This document shows positions 8,986-15,990 of a DNA stretch of 19,354 nt, piece after piece. The notes below the pieces were generated by a model, which saw only the letters and a list, made by a program, of their open reading frames with translations, searched no databases and was not told where the DNA came from. The stretch is from JAFAGX01 sp035623255 (lineage in GTDB: Bacteria; Acidobacteriota; Terriglobia; Terriglobales; Acidobacteriaceae), in NCBI GenBank assembly GCA_035623255.1, contig DASPTU010000016.1:1-19354 (forward strand), given 5' to 3'. The position numbers and the translations under genes were made by a program. The first letter of the stretch is position 1. Each line of letters begins with the position of its first letter.

Positions 8986-9036
8986 GAAGCACCTCTGGCG
9001 GAATCTTGGGAACAGGGTGAGTCGAAAACGTCGATT

Positions 9037-9066
9037 ACGATACTCAGAAGCCAAACCAACAGTCAA
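9037..9066 (-). promoter_or_regulatory. Sigma70-type promoter for the TonB receptor
   Basis: On the minus strand TTGACT (9061-9066) and TATCGT (9037-9042) are separated by 18 nt, giving an expected start near 9030 and a leader of about 45 nt before ATG 8985. The -35 box matches 5 of 6 consensus bases and the -10 box 4 of 6. Confidence 0.55.
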
Positions 9067-9086
9067 GATGAAATCTATTTTCATCT
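9066..9086. promoter_or_regulatory. Palindromic operator candidate between divergent genes
   Basis: Perfect 8-bp arms agatgaaa (9066-9073) and tttcatct (9079-9086) around the 5-nt spacer tctat. It shares one base with the -35 box of the receptor promoter and ends 18 nt before the start of the divergent TPR gene. The position suits a dimeric regulator controlling both transcription units. No regulator gene lies in the window. Confidence 0.5.
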
Positions 9087-9103
9087 GGTGATATTCTCGA
9101 TCC

Positions 9104-10762
9104 GTGCGGAGCCTTGAGATTTCTGGGATTCGGGACGCTTGTGAAGCGTCGGGACGGCTTCGATCAGGTCCCCTTTGGATCGCCGGACGGTACGCACGAT
9201 GTCTCGGGTTGACCTGGCTCCTCTTGCTCTGGAAACTCGCCAGTGCCGGGGCAGAGCAGCCGACGCCAACCTGCGTGAAAGCACGTTCCTACATCACGCA
9301 AGCTCAGGCGGCGCTCGTCGCCGGAGATTCGGCTGCTGCTCTCGAAGGGTTGAATCGCGCCACGCAAGTCGATCCCCAATGTGCCGAGGCGTATTTGCGG
9401 TTAGGACTCGCCGAATTTCATGGGGGTGCGATCGACGAGTCGATTCAGCATTACCAACGGGCACTCTCGCTGCAGCCTCGCTCATACTCAGGCCACTACG
9501 ATCTGGCCCTCGCATACTTAAAGGAACACAAGCTGCAAGAAGCACGCACTCAGCTCGAGCTAGCCGTAAGCTTGGATCCTCGTCAAGCCGATGCTCTGTA
9601 CGACTTGGGCGTCGTGCTCTTAGAAATGGGGGATCCTTCCGGGGCGCTGATCAAGTTACGCCAAGCAAGAGTTCTCGATCCTCAGCGTGCCGATGTTTGC
9701 TTCAATATCGTTCGCGCTCAACTCGAGTCCGGGCGAGTCAATGAAGCGCGCACCGAGGCCCGCGAGTCGGCAAAGCGTTTCGGCTCAGACTTTCAATGGG
9801 TGGCTGCCATCGGCCAGCTTTTCCTCGAGAAGGGTCAACCCAAAGACGCTGCTTCCTATCTGCTCCAAGCCAGCCGTGCCCGGCCCGACGACGCCGAGAT
9901 CCGTCACCAGCTGGCGATGGCTTACCTGCAATCGGGCCAGGCTGATGAGGTGCTCAACACTATCGCCAAGGCGGAAACGTCCGACGATCATTACGTGCGC
10001 GCCAGCGCATACTACATCGCCCACCGCTTCCCGGAGGCGGATCAGGAATCCGAGTTAGCCCTTGAAATGGCCCCGGAGAACCCCCCAATATTGATCCTTC
10101 GGACCCGCTTGCTGCAACGTGCAGGCGAGCAGGACGAAGCGCTCGTGATGGCACAAAAGGCGAGCGCGCTCGCTCCCAACTGGGACGAACCTTACTACCT
10201 GGCGGGCGTCAGCTATTACTTCCTTAGGCGCTACGAGCAGGCCGAAGAAAACCTGGCACGAGCTGTAGAATTGAATCCTAAATCAGCGAGAGCTCTGTTT
10301 CTGGAATCCATAGCTTTAGCCAACTTGGGGAAGGTCGATGCGGCCGAGCGATGCCTGCGCCGGGCCATTGCACTCGAGCCGAACGATGCCCGACTTCATT
10401 GTCACCTTGGCATTCTGCTGGCGCGCAGAAATGAAAGCGCGCAAGCGGAAGATTCCTTTCGGAAAGCCATTCAGCTAAAACCGGACTACGGGCTGTCGCA
10501 CTACGAACTGGGAAAACTCTTGGTCAGTTCGAAGCAATTGAGGCCAGCGGCTCAGGAGTTGGAGCTGGCTGTGAAGGACGATCCGGATTTGAGCGCAGCT
10601 TATTACCAGCTGGCTCGGGTGTATGGCAAGCTGGGAGAGACAGAGAAATCTCAACACTCGCTGGCAGAGTTCGAGAGGCTGTACCAGCGAGAGGCTCAAG
10701 ATTCCCGACCCGTTGACCAGGCGTTGGACGATGACGCCCGGAGAGCGACCGAGTTGCGCTAA
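9104..10762 (+). CDS. Exported TPR-repeat protein
   Basis: 552 residues from a GTG start. A hydrophobic stretch at about 35-50 (LTWLLLLWKLASAGA) is a signal peptide or anchor, preceded by an unusually long 30-residue basic leader. No better start was found: the only other nearby candidate is a TTG inside the hydrophobic segment. From about residue 58 to the end there are roughly 14 tandem 34-residue TPR units with the A/Y-G/A-DP signature (for example AEAYLRLGLAEF to ALSLQPR, SARALFLESIALANLGK to AIALEPN). Such superhelices are protein-interaction scaffolds with no catalysis. It probably sits in the periplasm and partners the FG-GAP/ASPIC protein encoded 19 nt downstream on the same strand. 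The gene is divergent from the TonB receptor. Its own promoter is not clear and its ribosome site is weak. Confidence 0.88.
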   Translation: MRSLEISGIRDACEASGRLRSGPLWIAGRYARCLGLTWLLLLWKLASAGAEQPTPTCVKARSYITQAQAALVAGDSAAALEGLNRATQVDPQCAEAYLRLGLAEFHGGAIDESIQHYQRALSLQPRSYSGHYDLALAYLKEHKLQEARTQLELAVSLDPRQADALYDLGVVLLEMGDPSGALIKLRQARVLDPQRADVCFNIVRAQLESGRVNEARTEARESAKRFGSDFQWVAAIGQLFLEKGQPKDAASYLLQASRARPDDAEIRHQLAMAYLQSGQADEVLNTIAKAETSDDHYVRASAYYIAHRFPEADQESELALEMAPENPPILILRTRLLQRAGEQDEALVMAQKASALAPNWDEPYYLAGVSYYFLRRYEQAEENLARAVELNPKSARALFLESIALANLGKVDAAERCLRRAIALEPNDARLHCHLGILLARRNESAQAEDSFRKAIQLKPDYGLSHYELGKLLVSSKQLRPAAQELELAVKDDPDLSAAYYQLARVYGKLGETEKSQHSLAEFERLYQREAQDSRPVDQALDDDARRATELR

Positions 10763-10781
10763 GAAACTGATCTCAATCCTT

Positions 10782-12542
10782 ATGGCCCTGACTCGACGTG
10801 GCTTTGTACATCTTTCAGGAAGTGCACTGGCAAGCGCGTTGCTTCCAGCTTTTGGGCAACGCTCGAATCAGGGCTCGACCGAGGCTCGAGCCAAGCTGAC
10901 TGCTCCCAATCGAACGTTCGGCGCATTCTTCACCGATATTGCCAGGGAGGCAGGACTTACCCAACCGGTACTTTACGGCGAGTCCGATCACAAGGATTAC
11001 ATTCTGGAAACCGTGGGCTGCGGCTGCGCTTTCTTGGACTATGACAACGACGGCTGGATGGACATTTTCATCCTCAACGGCAACCGCTTGCGTGGAGTGC
11101 CCCAGGGCACCACCAGCCGGCTCTACCGGAACAACCGCGATGGCACCTTCACAGACGTTACGGAAAAGGCCGGTTTGGGCACGTCCGGATGGGCCTCTGC
11201 AGTCTGCGTCGGGGACTACAACAATGACGGATTTGAGGACTTATTCTGCACTTTCTACGGACAAAACAAACTTTATCGAAATAATGGCGACGGCACCTTC
11301 ACCGAGGTCACCAAGCAGGCCGGGTTGTGGAACGAGCAAACCCGATGGGGAGCCGGCTGTAGCTTTGTCGACTACGACCGGGACGGGCACCTCGATCTTT
11401 TTGTCTCGAATTACGTGCAGTTCGATTTTGAGCGTGTGCCAAAACCAGGAGCCAACGTTAACTGCACATGGAAAGGTGTTCCCGTTAATTGCGGCCCCCG
11501 TGGTCTAACGCCCGGCATACATTCGCTCTACAGGAACAACGGTGACGGTACTTTCACGGATGTCAGCCAACAAGCTGGAATCGCCGGGGCACGGCCGGGT
11601 TACGGCATGACCGTAGTTGCTGCAGACTTCAACGAAGACGGCTGGCCCGACATTTATGTCGCTTGTGACTCCACACCTAGCCTTCTGTTCATGAACCAGC
11701 ATGATGGAAGATTTAAAGAGGAGGGAATCGCCCGCGGTGTTGCCTTCAATGAGGACGGTAAGGAGCAAGCCGGGATGGGCTTAGGGGTCGGAGATTACAA
11801 CTTGGATGGACACCTGGATTTATTCAAAACCAATTTTGCCGATGACACCAATGTCCTATACGAAAACGATGGCAAGGCTAACTTCGAGGACAAGACCTAC
11901 GCAGCGAAGCTGGGAACGGAGAGCCAATACATCAGTTGGGGCACCGACATTGTTGATCTCGATAATGATGGTTGGCCCGATATTTTCTTTGTTTCCGGGA
12001 GCGTGTATCCCGAGCTTGAAAAGCAGCTTCCGAACTATCCGGACAAGTGTCCGCGGACCATTCTTCGCAACCTTGGTAAGGAAGGCTTCGCGCAGGTGAT
12101 CGAGGCCGGCCCAGGACTTGCCAGCAAACATTCCAGTCGTGGCTGTGCCTTCGGTGATTTCGACAATGATGGTGATGTCGATATCCTCATCGTTAACCTG
12201 AATGAAGCTCCCTCGCTTCTACGAAATGACATTCAGGGGAACCACCATTGGTTGAAAGTCAAGCTAATCGGTACCAAGTCGAACCGCAGCGCGATCGGGG
12301 CGCGCGTGCTGGCGCGCTACGGTGGCAAGGTGCAGGCACGGTCGGTCCTCAGCCAGTCGAGCTTTTACTCCTCCAATGATCCTCGGTTACACTTTGGGTT
12401 AGGTTCCGCAACTTCTGGCGACTTAGACATCGTGTGGCCGAATGGGAACCGGGAGAGTTATGCATCGGTACCCTGTGATAGGCTGGTCACTATTCGAGAG
12501 GGATCAGGGATAGTTTCGAGCGAGGATCGGAGCAAACATTGA
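10782..12542 (+). CDS. Tat-exported FG-GAP/VCBS seven-bladed ASPIC/UnbV protein (CRTAC1 family)
   Basis: 586 residues. The N-terminus has a twin-arginine motif, TRRGFVH at 4-10, then a hydrophobic stretch to about 25, so it should be exported folded. Seven blades each carry a DxDxDGxxD calcium loop: residues 86-94, 145-153, 197-205, 282-290, 338-346, 392-400 and 459-467 (for example DYDNDGWMD, DFNEDGWPD). This predicts a complete integrin-alpha-like seven-bladed propeller. The C-terminal 488-575 segment (NHHWLKVKLIG, SAIGARV, LHFGLGS, VWPNG) is the ASPIC/UnbV domain. Role unproven; the family is linked to extracellular or cell-surface binding. Start: ATG 10782 places the Tat motif correctly. 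A longer frame from 10623 overlaps the TPR gene and is not used. No good Shine-Dalgarno is visible, so translation may be coupled to the TPR gene 19 nt upstream. Confidence 0.92.
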   Translation: MALTRRGFVHLSGSALASALLPAFGQRSNQGSTEARAKLTAPNRTFGAFFTDIAREAGLTQPVLYGESDHKDYILETVGCGCAFLDYDNDGWMDIFILNGNRLRGVPQGTTSRLYRNNRDGTFTDVTEKAGLGTSGWASAVCVGDYNNDGFEDLFCTFYGQNKLYRNNGDGTFTEVTKQAGLWNEQTRWGAGCSFVDYDRDGHLDLFVSNYVQFDFERVPKPGANVNCTWKGVPVNCGPRGLTPGIHSLYRNNGDGTFTDVSQQAGIAGARPGYGMTVVAADFNEDGWPDIYVACDSTPSLLFMNQHDGRFKEEGIARGVAFNEDGKEQAGMGLGVGDYNLDGHLDLFKTNFADDTNVLYENDGKANFEDKTYAAKLGTESQYISWGTDIVDLDNDGWPDIFFVSGSVYPELEKQLPNYPDKCPRTILRNLGKEGFAQVIEAGPGLASKHSSRGCAFGDFDNDGDVDILIVNLNEAPSLLRNDIQGNHHWLKVKLIGTKSNRSAIGARVLARYGGKVQARSVLSQSSFYSSNDPRLHFGLGSATSGDLDIVWPNGNRESYASVPCDRLVTIREGSGIVSSEDRSKH

Positions 12543-13022
12543 GCGCGGGTGTTCCGAACCGCGTTATGGCCTACCATCGCGATGCACCTTCTCCTCTTAG
12601 ACATCGACCCATTCTTCCGCGACCGCGGTCCTCAAATCCAACTACATTGAGCGGTGGCCGATCGCGGCGCCTCCAGGTTGTAAACGCAGCCTTGAGCCTG
12701 TGCATTGCGTGCATACAACCTACGCCTACTCCTTCTCATTCTGTCTTTCGTCGCGGCACCTGCCGGAGCGGCCAGCCGTTCTCGGGGTCAGCCCTTCAGG
12801 AGTGAATCTGTTTCTGGTGCGGTTTAGCACGTGGACTAGGAATCGTCATAAAGTAATGGCTCACGAAATCGGATGAATGTCTCTGTAGGCACTGTGTTGC
12901 GGATTTCTTCATGGCGGAATGACTATGTCGCGTCCGGAGTACACGTACTCTCGTGCTTTGTCTCGTCTTCTGACACCCGGCTACTCTGGGTTGTCAGCAG
13001 CTCACAAGACTGGGGAGGCTTC
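12543..13022. other. Intergenic region, no gene recognised
   Basis: 480 nt between the ASPIC gene and the small secreted protein gene. It contains a TTG-started frame (12539-12805) of low-complexity, Arg/Ser/Pro-rich composition with no family resemblance, and an upstream in-frame extension of the next gene (12873-13022) lacking a ribosome site; neither is accepted. A weak cgcgg/ccgcg inverted repeat at 12544-12563, just after the ASPIC stop, could form a hairpin. The GGGGAGG site at 13012-13018 belongs to the next gene. Confidence 0.5.
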
Positions 13023-13475
13023 ATGCGACTGAGGACCTGCTTGCACATCTTTATCGCGGCCATATTCGCGTTTGGCTGCAACTTGGCATTTGCCCAAGAG
13101 GAGGACCATGGCCACGACCATGGCTGGGGGCACGATAGAGAGGAAATCCGCGAGGATCATGATCGGGGCCGAGATCACTTCTACGGCGACCGAGAGCATG
13201 AGGTGATGCGCGGCTGGTACGCCGAGCATCACGGTCACCTGCCGCCTGGCTTGAGGGATCGTGACCGCTTGCCACCTGGACTGGAGAGGCAGCTAATCGT
13301 ACGGGGGACGCTACCACCGGGATTGCGCTCGAGGACGTTCCCATGCCCCGAAGAGCTGGAACGTCGGCTGCCTCCGCCACCGCCTGACTGCGCGCACGTA
13401 CTGATCGGAGGTCACGTTGTTCTGCTCAACCGGGCGAATTTCCAGATAGTAGATGTGTTTCACTTCGAGCTGTAG
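13023..13475 (+). CDS. Small secreted His-rich LPPGL-repeat protein, RcnB-like
   Basis: 150 residues with a clear signal peptide (1-24, MRLRTCLHIF to LAFA|Q). It is followed by a His/Asp/Glu-rich acidic segment (26-60, EEDHGHDHGWGHD) that could bind metal ions. Three LPPGL motifs at 73-77, 83-87 and 97-101 lead to a C-terminal domain ending HVLIGGHVVLLNRANFQIVDVF. That layout resembles the RcnB (nickel/cobalt homeostasis) superfamily and related periplasmic proteins; function here is inference. The ATG was chosen because GGGGAGG ends 5 nt upstream and the signal peptide starts there. A longer frame from 12873 has neither. A strong hairpin 20 nt after the stop may end the transcript. It stands alone, with no linked transporter gene. 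Confidence 0.82.
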   Translation: MRLRTCLHIFIAAIFAFGCNLAFAQEEDHGHDHGWGHDREEIREDHDRGRDHFYGDREHEVMRGWYAEHHGHLPPGLRDRDRLPPGLERQLIVRGTLPPGLRSRTFPCPEELERRLPPPPPDCAHVLIGGHVVLLNRANFQIVDVFHFEL

Positions 13476-13495
13476 AAAACTGAGATAACCACAGG

Positions 13496-13516
13496 GGACG
13501 GGCATCTTGCCCGTCC
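13496..13516. terminator. Perfect hairpin after the small secreted protein
   Basis: ggacgggc (13496-13503), loop atctt, gcccgtcc (13509-13516): a perfect 8-bp GC-rich stem. Only two T follow, so as an intrinsic terminator it is weak. The near-symmetric sequence is also the kind of small palindrome found dispersed between genes; no second copy lies in this window. Confidence 0.5.
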
Positions 13517-13584
13517 TTCGCCGCTCAGATACATCCTTTCTTTACGATCTCCTCGTGGGTTCTCCTTTAGGCGGGAGGTAGAAA

Positions 13585-13941
13585 TGAGAAGAGTTGGAAA
13601 GGTTCTTCAAGGCTTGCAACGATGAGGAACTGGGTTGGTTCAGGTTCTTTCTAATGTCCGGGGTGCGCGAACAGGAAGCAATGTATTGTTATTGCAAAAA
13701 CATCGACCCTGGGGCATGCCATAGTAAGGTATCGCTCAAGCCTGACCGGAACTGGACTCTAAAGGCGTACAAGGAACGCGAGATTCCGATTCCCGGTGAA
13801 CTGGTCGCGTTGCTGAAGCCTCGCAAGGCCGCGAACAATATTTCATCACTCTTCAGCAGCAGTGCAGCCATGGCTCTCTCTTGGCACCACCAAGACCGAG
13901 AGGGTCTATCGCCTGCATGGCAATCCGTTGCAAAGCCATGA
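13585..13941 (+). pseudogene. Tyrosine recombinase (phage integrase) remnant
   Basis: A short internal piece of a tyrosine recombinase. After a TGA at 13585 the frame reads EELERFFKACNDEELGWFRFFLMSGVREQEAMY, the start of the catalytic domain with the box I Arg (GVREQE). It continues through KAYKEREIPIPGELVALLK, a segment seen in Acidobacteriota integrases. After about 13835 the similarity ends (SSLFSSSAAM...), probably through a frameshift, and the HxxR and Tyr boxes are missing. The N-terminal core-binding domain is also absent. The gene is therefore dead, the leftover of an integrated element close to the tRNA-Val gene downstream. The family call rests on the REQE and EIPIP motifs and is reasonably, not fully, secure. 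Confidence 0.65.
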
Positions 13942-14039
13942 CTAGGCCAAACAAAATCGACAAGAGGCGATAACGCGATGGATAAGCTCGCTTCTCTAGT
14001 CACACAAATTTCGTTTTCTGCTGAATGGGCAAAGACATA

Positions 14040-14572
14040 ATGAAAGCTTTCGAGCGTCTCATCAAAGGCAACATGCATGGCGTTCATTATGCCGTCAGCA
14101 TCTTCATTGCAACGGCGGTGCTGTGGCTTACCGTTCACAAGTTTGCGGCAAAGAATCCGGTGTGGCTATCAGTTCAATGATTGCGACTAGCGATGCGGAG
14201 ATCAGGCAGGCCGTTCTGACATTCCGCTCCCGTATCATCAATACGCTGGTAGGCTGTGCGGTCGGGCTTTTGTTCATTGCGCTAGGCGGCATGAGGGCCC
14301 TGACTCTTCCTCTCGCGATGTCGGTGACGGTTTTGCTTTCCTCTTATGTCGTCCGTATTCAGACCATGTGGCGGCAGGCGCCGATTACTGCGGCATTCGT
14401 CATCGGAGCAGGGCTAGAACACCACTCTAGGGTTCGAGGACTTCAAGCAGGTGCGCTCCGCGTGTCCGACGTGCTGTTCGGTTGTGTGGTCGGCCTAGTG
14501 ATTGCGTGGCTCGTGTCCGTGGTGTGGCCGCTGCCGAAGCCCGCGCTGGCCATCCAAACAGCAAGGAAGTGA
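14040..14572 (+). pseudogene. FUSC-like inner-membrane protein, one frameshift
   Basis: An N-terminal frame (14040-14180: MKAFERLIKGNMHGVHYAVS... KNPVW) and a C-terminal frame (from 14165: AISSMIATSD...) join perfectly into one protein of about 178 residues if one G is restored at 14163-14165 (TGG CTA for TGG GCT). The joined product has about five hydrophobic helices (AVSIFIATAVLWLTV; IINTLVGCAVGLLFIAL; LPLAMSVTVLLSSYVV; ITAAFVIGAG; VLFGCVVGLVIAWLVSVVW) and resembles short FUSC/aromatic-acid-exporter-type membrane proteins. An ATG at 14025 is in frame and could be the start. A 20-codon frame (13978-14040) ends in TAATG overlapping the start, and may be a leader peptide or chance. A single 1-nt deletion suggests recent decay or a sequencing error. 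Confidence 0.72.
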
Positions 14573-14654
14573 ACGAAACAGTAAGCGGCATGTCGGCTGA
14601 AAATTTCCGAGACGAATGAGTGCGAGACGGTGCTAGCAACGAAGAAAACGTGAG

Positions 14655-14706
14655 TTTTGACACAGCGAGGGCTCAGCTGATGGATTTTGACACAGTTTTG
14701 ACACAG
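14655..14706. repeat. Three copies of ttttgacacag
   Basis: Exact 11-bp direct repeats at 14655-14665, 14685-14695 and 14696-14706, the last two directly abutting. Read on the other strand they are ctgtgtcaaaa units. Multiple short repeats of this kind are seen at the ends of IS21-like elements, where the transposase binds. No matching transposase gene is present, so this may be a relic end or a binding array for another protein. Confidence 0.6.
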
Positions 14707-14779
14707 CCTGCACCAAAAACGGGCAGTCCGGCGCAGTGCGATTCGCGAAAGTGATCTAGAATCAATGAAGCCATGCAAC

Positions 14780-14856
14780 GGGCGGTTAGCTCAGCTGGTT
14801 AGAGCGCCTGCCTTACAAGCAGGAGGTCGCAGGTTCGAGTCCTGCACTGCCCACCA
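14780..14856 (+). tRNA. tRNA-Val (anticodon UAC)
   Basis: Complete 77-nt cloverleaf including encoded CCA. Acceptor gggcggt pairs with actgccc (one G-T); D arm gctcagctggttagagc; anticodon stem cctgc/gcagg around cttacaa with anticodon tac; T arm gcagg-ttcgagt-cctgc; discriminator A. TAGAAT at 14757-14762 is a possible -10 box with no good -35. A tyrosine-recombinase remnant lies about 0.9 kb upstream and IS3 and serine-recombinase elements follow, fitting a tRNA-associated insertion hot spot, although no duplicated 3' end was found in the window. Confidence 0.97.
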
Positions 14857-14928
14857 ACTAAGCGATGTCAGCAGAATCACTTAGCAGCGTATGCTTGGGT
14901 TCTAACGAAATCGCATTCTCGGCTGGAC

Positions 14929-14950
14929 TGAACCCCAAAATTGAGACACT
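14929..14950 (+). repeat. IS3-family left terminal repeat
   Basis: Begins tgaaccccaaaattgagaca, 58 nt upstream of the orfA start. The TGAACC start and the gagacact continuation match ends of IS3-family members. The partner repeat is missing because the element is interrupted. Confidence 0.65.
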
Positions 14951-14986
14951 CTGAATTGGCACAGTTTGCAGGGAAAGGAACTGCGA

Positions 14987-15334
14987 GTGGCCAAGCGACG
15001 AGTGGGAAAGTACCCGAAGGCGTTCCGGAAAATGGCGGTCGAGCGACTAAAGGGCTGCGATAACATTGTCGCGCTCTCAGAAGAACTCGGTGTGCACCGC
15101 CGGCTGCTGTACAAGTGGCGCGATCAGTTCGAGGTGATCGATGACGGGAAGGCGCCACCGGAAAGCGGCAAGGAGCGTGAACTCCGGCTCCAAGTGGCGC
15201 AACTGAAGCGGCTAGTAGCGGACAAAACACTGGAAGCCGATTTTTTCAAAGGTGCCTTGCAAAAAGTCGAGGCTCGACGCCAGGGGAACAAGCCATCTGG
15301 CGAGACGGCATCTACGACCAAATCCGGGAGTTGA
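14987..15334 (+). CDS. IS3-family transposase OrfA
   Basis: 115-residue DNA-binding subunit. The helix-turn-helix (about 8-48: YPKAFRKMAVERLKG, IVALSEELGVHRRLLYKWRDQ) recognises the terminal repeats. A heptad-like segment (about 67-95, LRLQVAQLKRLVADKTLEADF) is the leucine zipper used for multimerisation. Start: GTG 14987 with GGAAAGGAA at 14974-14982; an upstream TTG at 14966 lies inside that ribosome site. The stop overlaps orfB, which is in the -1 frame. OrfA itself is intact, but with OrfB truncated it can only act as a binding protein and possible repressor. Confidence 0.9.
   Translation: MAKRRVGKYPKAFRKMAVERLKGCDNIVALSEELGVHRRLLYKWRDQFEVIDDGKAPPESGKERELRLQVAQLKRLVADKTLEADFFKGALQKVEARRQGNKPSGETASTTKSGS
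15241..15247 (+). promoter_or_regulatory. Programmed -1 frameshift site T TTT TTC
   Basis: In the orfA frame the codons are GAT TTT TTC AAA, so T TTT TTC is exactly in phase for simultaneous -1 slippage. The -1 frame from here is open without a stop into orfB (through IWRDGIYDQIREL), so slippage would make an OrfAB fusion, the active transposase form of IS3 elements. No downstream pseudoknot was modelled. Confidence 0.6.
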
Positions 15335-15980
15335 TGTCGATGCAAGGCAAACTAAGTGTCGAGCGGATGTGTCAATTGGCAGGAGTTAGCCGAGCCGGCT
15401 TATACCGGTCCCTGCAAAAGTACGAACCCATAGAAGAGGAGATGGAAGTCCGGTCAGCGATCCAGCAGATCTTCGCTGAGCACAAGCGACGCTACGGCTA
15501 CCGCCGTGTTAGCCAAGAGCTGCGACGCCGCGGCATGCTGGTCAACCACAAGCGGGTGGCGCGGTTGATGCACGAGGACAACTTGCTGGCTGTGCAGCCG
15601 AAGGCCTTCGTGGTAACAACCGACTCCGATCATAAGCTGGAGGTATATCTAAACCTGGCAAGTCGAATGAAGCTCACCGGCGTGAATCAGCTATGGGTGG
15701 CCGATATCACTTATATCCGGTTACATCGCGACTTCGTGTTCCTGGCAGTGATCCTGGATGCGTTCTCACGGAAGGTGATCGGCTGGGAGCTGGACCGAAC
15801 GTTAGCTGCACGGTTGCCGATGGCGGCGCTGGAAAAAGCGATCGTCGAGCGGAAACCGCCGCCCGGGCTGGTGCATCATTCGGATCGCGGCGTCCAGTAT
15901 GCGTCGGAGATTTATGTGGCCGTGTTGCGAAAGTACGGGATAATTCCCAGCATGAGCCGGCCCGCGAACCCCTATGACAA
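15331..15980 (+). pseudogene. IS3-family transposase OrfB, truncated before the last catalytic Glu
   Basis: Catalytic rve-type DDE domain. From ATG 15334: HTH_21-like segment (38-85, AEHKRRYGYRRVSQELRRRG); first Asp D124 in WVADITYI; second Asp D184 in VHHSDRGVQY. The reading ends at PANPYD (residue 215); the family continues NA..ESF with the third acidic residue Glu, which is absent. The following codons (DYASHCTSS) come from the inserted serine-recombinase module read in antisense. About 60 C-terminal residues are missing, so it cannot transpose. The native coding frame extends upstream of the ATG (IWRDGIYDQIREL), agreeing with expression as an OrfAB fusion. Confidence 0.88.
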
Positions 15981-15990
15981 GGATTACGCT

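Larger units (their letters stand above)
14929..15980 (+). mobile_element. IS3-family element, right part lost to an insertion
   Basis: The left terminal repeat begins TGAACCCCAAAATTGAGACA at 14929, typical of IS3-family ends. Then come orfA and orfB in overlapping frames. The similarity stops after codon GAC at 15976-15978, where the serine-recombinase module begins. The rest of orfB and the right terminal repeat are not in the window and probably lie beyond 19354, on the far side of the module. Confidence 0.85.

Noticed and set aside
9081..9284. Minus-strand frame opposite the TPR gene start
   Set aside because: Antisense shadow of the TPR gene and would cover the receptor promoter.
12539..12805. 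88-codon frame overlapping the ASPIC gene stop
   Set aside because: TTG start, no ribosome site, low-complexity Arg/Ser/Pro composition and no family resemblance.
13978..14040. 20-codon ORF ending TAATG before the FUSC-like gene
   Set aside because: Too short to judge; kept only as a possible leader peptide in the finding on that gene.
14734..14762. Full sigma70 promoter for tRNA-Val
   Set aside because: TAGAAT is a fair -10 but the -35 position (cagtgc) does not match.
14875..14905. ctaag/cttag inverted repeat after the tRNA as terminator
   Set aside because: Short, imperfect arms and no T tract.
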